64,000 nucleotides of DNA from NCBI RefSeq assembly GCF_001428625.1, contig NZ_LMIE01000032.1, forward strand, positions 62,001 through 126,000, written 5' to 3'. Both the position numbers and the translations under genes were made by a program. The stretch comes from Hydrogenophaga sp. Root209. Its GTDB lineage: Bacteria > Pseudomonadota > Gammaproteobacteria > Burkholderiales > Burkholderiaceae_C. Positions within the stretch are counted from its first letter, which is position 1, and the number at the start of each line of letters is the position of its first letter. The notes beneath the pieces are model-generated. The model was not told where the DNA came from. It saw only the letters and a list, made by a program, of their open reading frames with translations, and made no database searches. Shown piece after piece: positions 54,905 through 61,822 of this stretch.

Positions 54905-55464
54905 GCGGATTCTTTCAAGGTCAACGGCAGGCCGGCGGCCATGAGCGTGACGCGAGCGCAGGCGCCCGCCACGGACTGGTTCAGGCCACCGAGCGCATCC
55001 ACGAAATCACGCACCTCGCGCCCCATGGGGATCACGCCCAGACCGATTTCGTTGCCCACCAGCACCACCGGCCCCTTGGCCTGTTCGATCGCGCGGCACA
55101 GCGCTTTCGTCGGAACCTCGGCGTCCAGCGGCGCGCCCTGCGCCGGCATGAGCAGATTGGTGAGCCACAGCGTGAGGCAGTCCACCACCACCAGGGTGTG
55201 TGGCGAGCTGTGCCGCTGAAGCTCCTCGGCCAGTGCCACAGGTTCTTCAACCGTGACCATGCCGGGCACACGCACCGCGCGATCGCGCTGGTGGCGTGCG
55301 ATGCGTTCGCGCATCTCGTCATCCCAGGCCTGGCCGGTGGCGACCAGCACCGCGCGGTGCGCCACGGTGGCATCCAGCCATTGCCGCGCGATCAGCTCGG
55401 CGCGGCGCGATTTGCCGCTCTTCTGGCCGCCAAGGATGAATTCGCTGCGCGCAACGTCAACCAT
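54901..55464 (-). CDS. cobU: Bifunctional adenosylcobinamide kinase / guanylyltransferase
   Basis: A 187-residue enzyme that phosphorylates adenosylcobinamide and adds GMP. The P-loop is FILGGQKSGKSRRAELIA (about residues 9-26), with VVVDCLTLWLTNLLM and GNEIGLGVIPMGREVRDF. It is placed between two corrinoid-binding protein genes, overlapping each by a few bases. Its presence allows salvage of imported cobinamide. Confidence 0.95.
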   Translation of the reverse strand: MVDVARSEFILGGQKSGKSRRAELIARQWLDATVAHRAVLVATGQAWDDEMRERIARHQRDRAVRVPGMVTVEEPVALAEELQRHSSPHTLVVVDCLTLWLTNLLMPAQGAPLDAEVPTKALCRAIEQAKGPVVLVGNEIGLGVIPMGREVRDFVDALGGLNQSVAGACARVTLMAAGLPLTLKESA

Positions 55465-56278
55465 GAACGTTCATCCAGTCGGTGACGATGCGGTGCATCT
55501 GCGCCACGCCGTCGGTGAGCGCAGCCGGCCCGGGCTGCAGGATGTCGGCCGACTTGATCTCGAACAGTTGCCCGGTCTTCACCGCGGCCACGTCCTGCCA
55601 GCCGGCGCGCGCGGCGACCTTCTCGGGCCGGAACTTCTTGCCGCACCAGGAGCCGATGACGATGTCGGGATTGCGGCGCACGATCTCGGCGCCGTCCGCA
55701 ATGATGCGGTTCTTGCCCAGCGACTGCGTGGCCAGCTCGGGGAAACAGTCGTCACCGCCAGCAATGCCCAGCAGCTCCGAGACCCAGCGGATGCCACTGA
55801 TGTGCGGCTCATCCCACTCTTCAAAAAACACGCGGGGGCGGCGCTTGCCCTGCACCTGCAGCGCCAGCACCGACTGGCGAATGCCATCGAGCTGCGCCCG
55901 GTTGGCCGCGATCCAGGCCAGCCCCGCATCGGCACAGTCCACCATGGCCGCCACCTGGAACAGCATGGAATGGATCTCCTCCACGCTGCGCTGGTTGAAC
56001 ACCGTCACCTGCACGCCGGCGCGGATCAGCAAGGCCGCGATGTCGGCCTGCAGATCGGAAAAGCCGAACACGCAGTCCGGCTGCAACGCCAGGATCTTGT
56101 CGATCTTCGCGCTGAGAAAAGCGCTGACCTTGGGCTTCTCTTCCCGCGCCCGGCGCGGGCGCACCGTATAGCCCGAGATGCCGACGATGCGGCTCTCCTG
56201 CCCGAGCAGGTAGAGCCACTCGGTGGTCTCTTCGGTGAGACAGACGATGCGCTGCGGACCCAGGGTGGCGGCGTTCAT
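55457..56278 (-). CDS. BtuF-like ABC substrate-binding protein without signal peptide
   Basis: A 273-residue helical-backbone-metal-receptor-type protein (RIVCLTEETTEWLYLLGQ, RIVGISGYTVRP, ILALQPDCVFGFSDLQADIA). No signal peptide is visible at ATG 56278, and the longer reading from 56362 gives none either. It may act in the cytoplasm as a corrinoid chaperone, or the true start may differ. It overlaps cobU by 8 bases and follows the btuB stop-proximal end by 7 bases, so it is the second gene after the riboswitch. Confidence 0.75.
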   Translation of the reverse strand: MNAATLGPQRIVCLTEETTEWLYLLGQESRIVGISGYTVRPRRAREEKPKVSAFLSAKIDKILALQPDCVFGFSDLQADIAALLIRAGVQVTVFNQRSVEEIHSMLFQVAAMVDCADAGLAWIAANRAQLDGIRQSVLALQVQGKRRPRVFFEEWDEPHISGIRWVSELLGIAGGDDCFPELATQSLGKNRIIADGAEIVRRNPDIVIGSWCGKKFRPEKVAARAGWQDVAAVKTGQLFEIKSADILQPGPAALTDGVAQMHRIVTDWMNVHG

Positions 56279-56285
56279 GGCGATA

Positions 56286-58229
56286 TCAGAACGACACCCG
56301 CAAGGCGGCGGTGAAGGTCCGACCGGCTTCGGGGTAGATCGACGAGGTCTGCCCGCCCACACAGCCGAACGCCTGGGTGTAGAAATCGCGATCGAACAGG
56401 TTGTTCACACCGAACGACAATTCCATGTTCTTCACCTGCACGGCATAGCGCGCATCCGCCGTGGTGTAGGCCGGCATGCGGCAGACATTGGCGAAATCGG
56501 GATGCTGCGAACCGACGAAGTTCACGCCGCCGCTGACGCGGTGGCCGGCCAGCGGCACCCAGTCAGCGCGCAATGCCAGGGTGCGACGCGGCGCGAGTGG
56601 CACGTCCATGCCACTGTTGGGGCCTTCCCGGAAGGTGGAGCGCCGCAAGGCCAGCCGCGCACCCAGCGAAAGCGTGTTGCTCAGCTTCCAGTCACCATCG
56701 ACCTCCAGCCCCTGACGGCGGGTCGGGTCGAAGTTGACGTTCGCACCCAGACCAAACGGACCCGGCGCAGTGCGGTCGTAGCCGATCTCGTCGGTGAGGT
56801 TGCTGCGGTACAGGCGCGCTTCGAGCTTGTAGGCACCCTCGGCCCAGCGCATCCCGGCTTCCAGGTCGCGAGAGGTCTGCGGACGGATCATCACCGCCGG
56901 ATTCGTGAAACTGAACTCATCCACGTTGGCCAGGCGGAAGCTGTTGCCCACGCGGCCCCACACCGTCGTGGTGGTGCTCAGCGGCTGGCTCAGACCCAGC
57001 TCCCACGCCGTTTCGCGCTCGGACAGGTTGACCGGCGCGAAACCGTCGTCAACGCGCTTGTCGAGCTCTTCCGTGCGCACGCCAGCGGACAAGCGCGTGC
57101 CGCTGGCCATGGTGAAATCGTCCTTGAGGTACCAGCCGCGTGCCGTCTGGTCGGCCACCGAACCGAAGGCCCCCTGCACCACGCGGTCCCACTCGCCACG
57201 GTCGTGCCCGATCACCAGCGCGTTGCGCGCTGCGCCCCATTGGCTGGTGTGGCGCGCCTTGAGCGCCAGCTGGTGCGACTCCACCTCGTAGGCATACACG
57301 GAGGTCGGACGCACGCTGGTGAGCGACTTGTCGCGCGAACCCGCATCCATCCCGAGCTGCCAGTTGCCCAGCATGGCTTCTGCAAACACGCCGCTGCGTT
57401 CGTTGCGGATGCTGGCGTGGTTGCTGGGCTGGGTGGTCTGGCGCGGGTTCGCCGCGTACTGAGCCGCGGTCAGCGAACCCGGCAGGCCGGTGTCCAGGGC
57501 ATCGCGGTCGTGGCGCAGGCCCAGTCGCAACGCGTCGTTGGACCATTGGGCCGTGAAACCGGCACCATCGGTTTCCGAACGGAAGTTGTCCCGGTGGTTG
57601 TCGGTCTCGCGCCGCTGGCCGTGCAGATCAAGCGAGAAACCGCCGCTGGCCACGGTGGCATTGGCGCGCAGTTCCCGCAGGTCGTTGCTGCCCACGGCGC
57701 CGTACAGCGTGGCGCTGTTGCGACGCGCCGAGCCGTTGCCCGCCTTGGTGGTGATGACGATCACGCCGCCGGTGGCACCTTCTCCGTACAGCACCGAACC
57801 GCTGCCACGCAACACCTCGATGCGCTCGATCGCATCGATGGGAATCCCGGCAAGGCGGGTACCACCCAGATCAGCTTCATTGAGGCGCACACCGTCGAGC
57901 ACCACCACCTGGTTGCTGTCAGACGTCGCGCCGAACCCGCGCAGGTCCAGTGCGTAGTCACCACCACCGTAAGAGTCTTGTCGGCCCGGCACGCCCAGCA
58001 GTTTCATCACCGCTTCGTTGACGGTGGTGACACCAGCCGCTCGAATCTGGTCGGCCGTGATGACGCTCACCCCCATCGGCAGCGAGGTCAGCGTTTCATT
58101 GAAACGCGTGGCGGTGACCACGGTCTCGGGCAGCTCACTCGAAGCGGCGGTTTGGGCGTGGGAAGGCAGCGCGGCCAGAACGGCCAGCGGCAGCGCGGCC
58201 AGGGGCGCGCGCAAGATGCAGTTTTTCAT
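56286..58229 (-). CDS. btuB: TonB-dependent vitamin B12 receptor
   Basis: A 647-residue outer-membrane receptor. A signal peptide (about 1-25, ending SHAQ) is followed by the TonB box region LPETVVTATRFNE (about residues 33-45), the plug domain (VVVLDGVRLNEADLGG, IERIEVLRGSGSVLYGEGA) and a 22-strand barrel ending in AALRVSF with the terminal Phe. The upstream cobalamin riboswitch identifies the substrate as a corrinoid. It is the first gene of the long minus-strand run. Confidence 0.93.
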   Translation of the reverse strand: MKNCILRAPLAALPLAVLAALPSHAQTAASSELPETVVTATRFNETLTSLPMGVSVITADQIRAAGVTTVNEAVMKLLGVPGRQDSYGGGDYALDLRGFGATSDSNQVVVLDGVRLNEADLGGTRLAGIPIDAIERIEVLRGSGSVLYGEGATGGVIVITTKAGNGSARRNSATLYGAVGSNDLRELRANATVASGGFSLDLHGQRRETDNHRDNFRSETDGAGFTAQWSNDALRLGLRHDRDALDTGLPGSLTAAQYAANPRQTTQPSNHASIRNERSGVFAEAMLGNWQLGMDAGSRDKSLTSVRPTSVYAYEVESHQLALKARHTSQWGAARNALVIGHDRGEWDRVVQGAFGSVADQTARGWYLKDDFTMASGTRLSAGVRTEELDKRVDDGFAPVNLSERETAWELGLSQPLSTTTTVWGRVGNSFRLANVDEFSFTNPAVMIRPQTSRDLEAGMRWAEGAYKLEARLYRSNLTDEIGYDRTAPGPFGLGANVNFDPTRRQGLEVDGDWKLSNTLSLGARLALRRSTFREGPNSGMDVPLAPRRTLALRADWVPLAGHRVSGGVNFVGSQHPDFANVCRMPAYTTADARYAVQVKNMELSFGVNNLFDRDFYTQAFGCVGGQTSSIYPEAGRTFTAALRVSF

Positions 58230-58321
58230 GTTGAAGAAACAAGAGACAAAGCTCTCACCGCCTTCCCCGACGGTGCCTGAGCGTCACGGCGGCGCGCCCG
58301 TTGTCAGACACACCACCACCT

Positions 58322-58555
58322 TGTTGGCCGGTATCCGGGCTGACAGAACAACCTTCATCGCCTTCCCAGATGGCAACGTCCCGTTGGGGCATGCTCTCCA
58401 GTGGCTGCGTGATGAAAGCGGAGTGGCCTGATCTGCGTCAGGTCTCTCGTCTGCTTACCGTTGCGGGGGCAGCGCAGGTTAGGTTCGTCCTTGTGGACTC
58501 TCCCTCCTGCTTCCCGTTGAACTGCGGCATGTGAACCACACCGCGAGCACCAACA
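58322..58555 (-). ncRNA. Cobalamin (AdoCbl) riboswitch upstream of btuB
   Basis: On the minus strand the pairing TGTTGG (58550-58555) with CCAACA (58322-58327) closes a domain of about 234 bases. Inside are conserved elements in the right order: CAACGGGAAGCAGG, GCTGCCCCCGCAACGGTAAG, GCAGCCACTGGAGAGC and the B12 box GTCAGCCCGGATACCGGCC near the 3' end. It ends 92 bases before btuB. Binding of adenosylcobalamin should shut down btuB and perhaps the genes after it. The stretch 58230-58321 holds the expression-platform region with no clear terminator. Confidence 0.9.
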
Positions 58556-58561
58556 GGCGGC

Positions 58562-58588
58562 ATTCTAATCCGCGCCGGCTTAGGGCAA
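58562..58588 (-). promoter_or_regulatory. Promoter of the btuB riboswitch transcript
   Basis: TAGAAT (58562-58567, minus strand) lies seven bases before the first paired base of the riboswitch, so the RNA would begin close to 58555. TTGCCC (58583-58588) with 15-base spacing is the -35 candidate and is weak. On the plus strand TACAAT (58592-58597) would serve the divergent zapB-like gene. Confidence 0.5.
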
Positions 58589-58619
58589 CCCTACAATGCG
58601 AAAACTGCGAGTCCCCACC

Positions 58620-58868
58620 ATGGCCGATCCCAAGCACCTTGACCAGATCACCGAGCGTGTCGAACGCCTGCTGTTGCGGCACGAAGAACTGCAGCGCACC
58701 AACGCCCTGCTGGTCGAGCAGGTGCACACGCTGCAGGCCGAGCGCGACTCACTCAAGTCCCGCCTGATGGCCGCGCGCGCGCGCATCGATGCGCTGCTGG
58801 AGCGCCTCGCACCCAGCCACATCGACCCGGCCAGTGCCCAGTCCGACAACCACAAGGACCGAGCATGA
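58620..58868 (+). CDS. Small coiled-coil protein, ZapB/DUF904-like
   Basis: An 82-residue protein that is almost wholly a coiled coil: heptads run through LDQITERVERLLLRHEELQR and VEQVHTLQAERDSLKSRL. ATG 58620 (MADPKHLDQ) is used; an ATG at 58596 would add eight residues that overlap the candidate promoter. Position immediately before zapA fits a ZapB-like partner in Z-ring assembly, as in other betaproteobacteria, but coiled coils of this length are not diagnostic. Confidence 0.7.
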   Translation: MADPKHLDQITERVERLLLRHEELQRTNALLVEQVHTLQAERDSLKSRLMAARARIDALLERLAPSHIDPASAQSDNHKDRA

Positions 58869-58920
58869 GCGCCGTACTTGAGTCAGCTCGCACTGCAGTG
58901 CAAAGCACGGAGGTTTTCCA

Positions 58921-59304
58921 ATGAACAAGCCAGGCAGCAAGCAGATCGAGGTTCAGATCATGGGCCAGAGTTATCTGCTCTCGTGCCCGCCCGGTGGCGA
59001 GTCGTCGCTGCTCGACGCGGTCGAACGCGTGGACACCGCCATGTGCCGCATCCGCGATGCGGGCAAGGTGAAAGCACGCGACCGCATCGCCGTGCTGGCC
59101 TCGCTCAATCTGGCGTTCGAACTCTCGCAGAAGGAAGCCGAGAGTTTCCAGGCTTCGTCATTTGGCCAGCCCGACAACAGCGCGTTTGCCGAGGCCGGTG
59201 GCGCCTTCGACCACGAGCCCCTGGACCCGCAAACCCAGGCCCGCGTTGATGAACTCATGCGCCGTCTGGACCAGACACTCGACAAGGACGGCCGGTTGCT
59301 CTGA
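58921..59304 (+). CDS. zapA: Cell division protein ZapA
   Basis: A 127-residue protein. The N-terminal beta-alpha part, QIEVQIMGQSYLLSCPPGGE, binds FtsZ, the next block (LLDAVERVDTAMCRIRDAGK, RDRIAVLASLNLAFEL) is typical, and the C-terminal helix forms a tetrameric coiled coil. It bundles FtsZ filaments at midcell. It is followed by 6S RNA, the order known from many proteobacteria. Confidence 0.93.
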   Translation: MNKPGSKQIEVQIMGQSYLLSCPPGGESSLLDAVERVDTAMCRIRDAGKVKARDRIAVLASLNLAFELSQKEAESFQASSFGQPDNSAFAEAGGAFDHEPLDPQTQARVDELMRRLDQTLDKDGRLL

Positions 59305-59378
59305 CACCGTCCGTCACTGCGCCCTCTTTTCTTTTCCGCTGGCCCGCACGGGCCTCGCGCAGCACCTACAATTTCCCT

Positions 59379-59550
59379 GTCTGCAGTGCGCGCCGGGCTT
59401 TATATTTCCTTGAACCAATGCTCATAGAGCCCGGGCTTGGTACATTGCGTGGCTGGCGTGAGCGTCTCGCGTCAGACGATCCCAAAGCCACGCTGCCCTT
59501 GCCCACCTGAACCCCGGTTCAGGATGCCGGTCCGGCGGCACTTGCAGACA
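59379..59550 (+). ncRNA. ssrS: 6S RNA
   Basis: A perfect -10 TACAAT (59367-59372) is followed seven bases later by GTCTGCAGTGCGCGCCGG. This pairs with CCGGCGGCACTTGCAGAC near 59533-59549 to form the closing stem of a rod of about 172 bases. An internal part (CCGGGCTT around 59395 with GAGCCCGGGCTTGG around 59425) and a central, less paired zone are present. Location after zapA is the hallmark of this RNA. It binds RNA polymerase sigma-70 in stationary phase. The exact 3' end is estimated from the stem. Confidence 0.85.
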
Positions 59551-59556
59551 CCTTTC

Positions 59557-60372
59557 ATGCCTTTCGATCCCCTGTTGATTCTTGAATTGGCCGTGCTCGG
59601 CCTGGGTACCGGTTTTCTGGCCGGCTTGCTTGGAATCGGTGGAGGCATGCTCATGGTGCCCTTCATCACCTTCATTCTCTCGGCTCGGGGTGTGGAGGCT
59701 GACCTCGCCGTCAAGATGGCCATCGCCACCTCCATGGCCACCATCATCTTCACCTCCATCTCCAGCGTGCGTGCGCACCACAAGCGCGGAGCCGTGCGCT
59801 GGGACATCGTCAAGGGCCTTGCACCGGGCATCGTGCTGGGTTCGATGATCGCCAGCCTGGGTGTGTTCGCCTTGCTCAAGGGCAGTTGGCTCGCCTTCTT
59901 CTTCGCCGGCTTCGTGAGCTTCTCGGCCACACAGATGCTGCTGGACAAAAAACCCAAACCCACGCGCACCATCCCCGGCACCCCCGGCCTGCTCGGCGCG
60001 GGCGGCGTGATCGGTTTCCTCTCCGGCCTGGTCGGTGCGGGCGGTGGCTTCGTCAGCGTGCCCTTCATGACCTGGTGCAACGTGACCATCCACAACGCGG
60101 TGGCCACCAGCGCAGCGCTCGGATTCCCCATCGCACTGGCCAACGCCGTGGGCTACATCATTGCGGGGCAGAACGTGCAGAACCTGCCCGCAGGCGCGGT
60201 GGGCTACATCTACCTGCCCGCACTGGTGGTGATCGCTTGCGTGAGTGTGCTGATGGCGCCGCTGGGCGTTAAGGCAGCGCACGCGCTGCCGGTGAAGACG
60301 CTCAAGCGCGTGTTCGCCGGCCTGCTCTACATGCTGGCCGCCTACATGCTCTACAAAGGGTTGACGGCCTAG
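59557..60372 (+). CDS. TauE/SafE (TSUP) family sulfite/sulfonate exporter-like permease
   Basis: A 271-residue membrane protein with eight or so helices and two family repeats, GLLGIGGGMLMVPF near residue 24 and GLVGAGGGFVSVPFM near 157. TSUP proteins move anions such as sulfite, sulfoacetate or sulfonates; the substrate here is not evident. ATG 59557 lies six bases after the estimated 6S RNA 3' end and has no clear ribosome site. The ORF upstream is the antisense-free 6S gene, so longer starts are unlikely. Confidence 0.88.
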   Translation: MPFDPLLILELAVLGLGTGFLAGLLGIGGGMLMVPFITFILSARGVEADLAVKMAIATSMATIIFTSISSVRAHHKRGAVRWDIVKGLAPGIVLGSMIASLGVFALLKGSWLAFFFAGFVSFSATQMLLDKKPKPTRTIPGTPGLLGAGGVIGFLSGLVGAGGGFVSVPFMTWCNVTIHNAVATSAALGFPIALANAVGYIIAGQNVQNLPAGAVGYIYLPALVVIACVSVLMAPLGVKAAHALPVKTLKRVFAGLLYMLAAYMLYKGLTA

Positions 60373-60373
60373 G

Positions 60374-60459
60374 GGGAGCCCCCACGCTCCGCCGCTGCGC
60401 GGGTCGCTGCCCCCCGAGGGGTCTGGCCTTGCTTGGGGCGGCCCTGCGCCGCGGCCCGC
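60374..60459. repeat. GC-rich palindromic intergenic repeat between convergent genes
   Basis: The text GGGGGAGCCCCC, GCTCCGCCGCTGCGCGGGTC, CTGCCCCCCGAGGGG and GGGGCGGCCCTGCGCCGCGG is made of short overlapping inverted repeats. I recall near-identical elements in intergenic gaps of Comamonadaceae genomes. It fills the gap between the TSUP gene (+) and rraA (-) and may act as a two-way terminator. Confidence 0.75.
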
Positions 60460-60963
60460 TCAGCTCATCGCTCGGTCGGCCACCACGATGCCGTCTTCGT
60501 CGGCATAGAGCCAGTCCCCCGGTCTCACCCACACACCCTGGATCTGCACCGCCACATCGCGCTGGCCTTCGTTGCGCTTCTCGGTGGGCAGCGGCATGGA
60601 TGCCAGCGCGCGGATGCCGGTCTGGCTGGTCACGAGTTCGGCCACGTCACGCACACAGCCATCGATCACCACACCGGCCCAGCCATTGCGCGCAGCCGCT
60701 GCGCCCAGGTTGCCGCCCAACAAGGCGCGGCGCAGCGAGCCGCCACCATCGACCACCAGCACACGGCCCTCGCCCGCGCTGTCCACCGCCGCCTTCACCA
60801 ACGAGTTGTCTTCGAAGCATTTGACGGTGACCACCGGTCCGCAGAAACGGCGCACCGCACCAAAATCGCGGAACACCGGCGGCAGCACGCGAAAGGCGCC
60901 AGAGGTCTCGTTCTTGTGTGCATCGCACAGATCGCAGGTCGCAAATGGTGGTGTGTTGGTCAT
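60460..60963 (-). CDS. rraA: RraA family protein (RNase E regulator / oxaloacetate decarboxylase-like)
   Basis: A 167-residue protein. It begins with the betaproteobacterial form TCDLCDAHKNETSGAFRVLP and contains GPVVTVKCFEDNSLVK, VLVVDGGGSLRRALLGGNLG and WAGVVIDGCVRDVAEL. In E. coli RraA inhibits RNase E; related proteins are 4-hydroxy-4-methyl-2-oxoglutarate aldolases, with the Arg/Asp metal site in GCVRDV. Which activity applies cannot be told from sequence. Confidence 0.92.
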   Translation of the reverse strand: MTNTPPFATCDLCDAHKNETSGAFRVLPPVFRDFGAVRRFCGPVVTVKCFEDNSLVKAAVDSAGEGRVLVVDGGGSLRRALLGGNLGAAAARNGWAGVVIDGCVRDVAELVTSQTGIRALASMPLPTEKRNEGQRDVAVQIQGVWVRPGDWLYADEDGIVVADRAMS

Positions 60964-61233
60964 GGTATTTCCTGTCGAAAACTGAAGCGCGGACTGTGAG
61001 CAAAACAGCGCCGCATTTGAGCAGATGCGCCTGCACGCCGCGCCGCTGGCGGCTCTGCGTGCGTCGAAGTGTTGTTTTCCCCGCCAAAATGCAGCTTCCT
61101 CCCTCTGAAAACGAAGAAAAAACCGCGTCGCCCACCTTGGATTGCAAGTGCATCTCCATTAGCATCCGAGACACCAGTGTGAAAGCGCGTTTTCCACTGG
61201 GGACAAGTCAAACTTCTAGAAGGAAATTCAACC

Positions 61234-61683
61234 ATGGCAACTGCGAAAAAAGCTCCCGCTAAAAAAGCGGCCCCGGCCAAGAAGGCTACTGCTCCGGCAA
61301 AGAAGGCCGCTCCGGCCAAGAAAGCCGCTGCACCTGCCAAGAAGGCTGCTCCTGCGAAGAAAGCTGCTCCGGCCAAAAAAGCCGCTCCAGCCAAGAAAGC
61401 TGCACCCACCAAGAAGGCAGCACCTGCCAAGAAGCGCACCCCCAACGCTGCGTTCATGAAGGCACTGACCCCCAGCGCCGCTCTGGCCGCCATCGTGGGT
61501 GCAAGCCCCCTGCCGCGCACCGAAGTCACCAAGAAGATCTGGGAGTACATCAAGAAGAACAAGCTGCAGGACTCGGTGAACCGTCGCATGATCAATGCCG
61601 ACGCCAAGCTCAAGGAAATCTTCAAGAAGGCCCAGGCCTCCATGTTCGAGATGACCAAGCTGGTCAACGACCACCTGAAGTGA
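61234..61683 (+). CDS. SWIB/MDM2-domain protein with histone H1-like Lys/Ala repeats
   Basis: A 149-residue, very basic protein. Residues 1-68 are about eleven repeats of the (A)PAKKA type, like the tail of histone H1 and of bacterial H1 homologues. Residues 75-149 are a SWIB domain (FMKALTPSAALAAIVGASPL, TKKIWEYIKKNKLQDSVNRR). It probably binds DNA through the tail and condenses or organises the chromosome. A ribosome site AAGGAAA precedes ATG 61234. It stands alone and ends at a strong terminator. Similar proteins occur in Chlamydia and Burkholderiales. Confidence 0.9.
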   Translation: MATAKKAPAKKAAPAKKATAPAKKAAPAKKAAAPAKKAAPAKKAAPAKKAAPAKKAAPTKKAAPAKKRTPNAAFMKALTPSAALAAIVGASPLPRTEVTKKIWEYIKKNKLQDSVNRRMINADAKLKEIFKKAQASMFEMTKLVNDHLK

Positions 61684-61719
61684 TCCTGGCTTTCGCACCC
61701 GGTTGGGTGTGATTCCCCC

Positions 61720-61752
61720 GCAAAGCCGACGCAAGTCGGCTTTGCTGTTTTT
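61720..61752 (+). terminator. Intrinsic terminator after the SWIB gene
   Basis: GCAAAGCCGAC (61720-61730) and GTCGGCTTTGC (61735-61745) pair perfectly over 11 bp around GCAA, followed by TGTTTTT. This is a textbook terminator 37 bases after the stop codon. It separates the SWIB gene from the cyclase. Confidence 0.92.
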
Positions 61753-61822
61753 GCCATCTCCACAACTGACGCTCGAGAGCAGTTGTGAGAAACTGCAACG
61801 CAACCCGCATACCCCCACCGGC

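Noticed and set aside
56223-58280. 685-codon plus-strand frame opposite btuB
   Set aside because: It is a GC-driven shadow; btuB on the other strand has signal peptide, plug and terminal Phe.
61234-61440. CRISPR-like or satellite repeat in the Lys/Ala region
   Set aside because: The repetition is that of codons for PAKKA repeats; units vary in length and sequence and there are no spacers.
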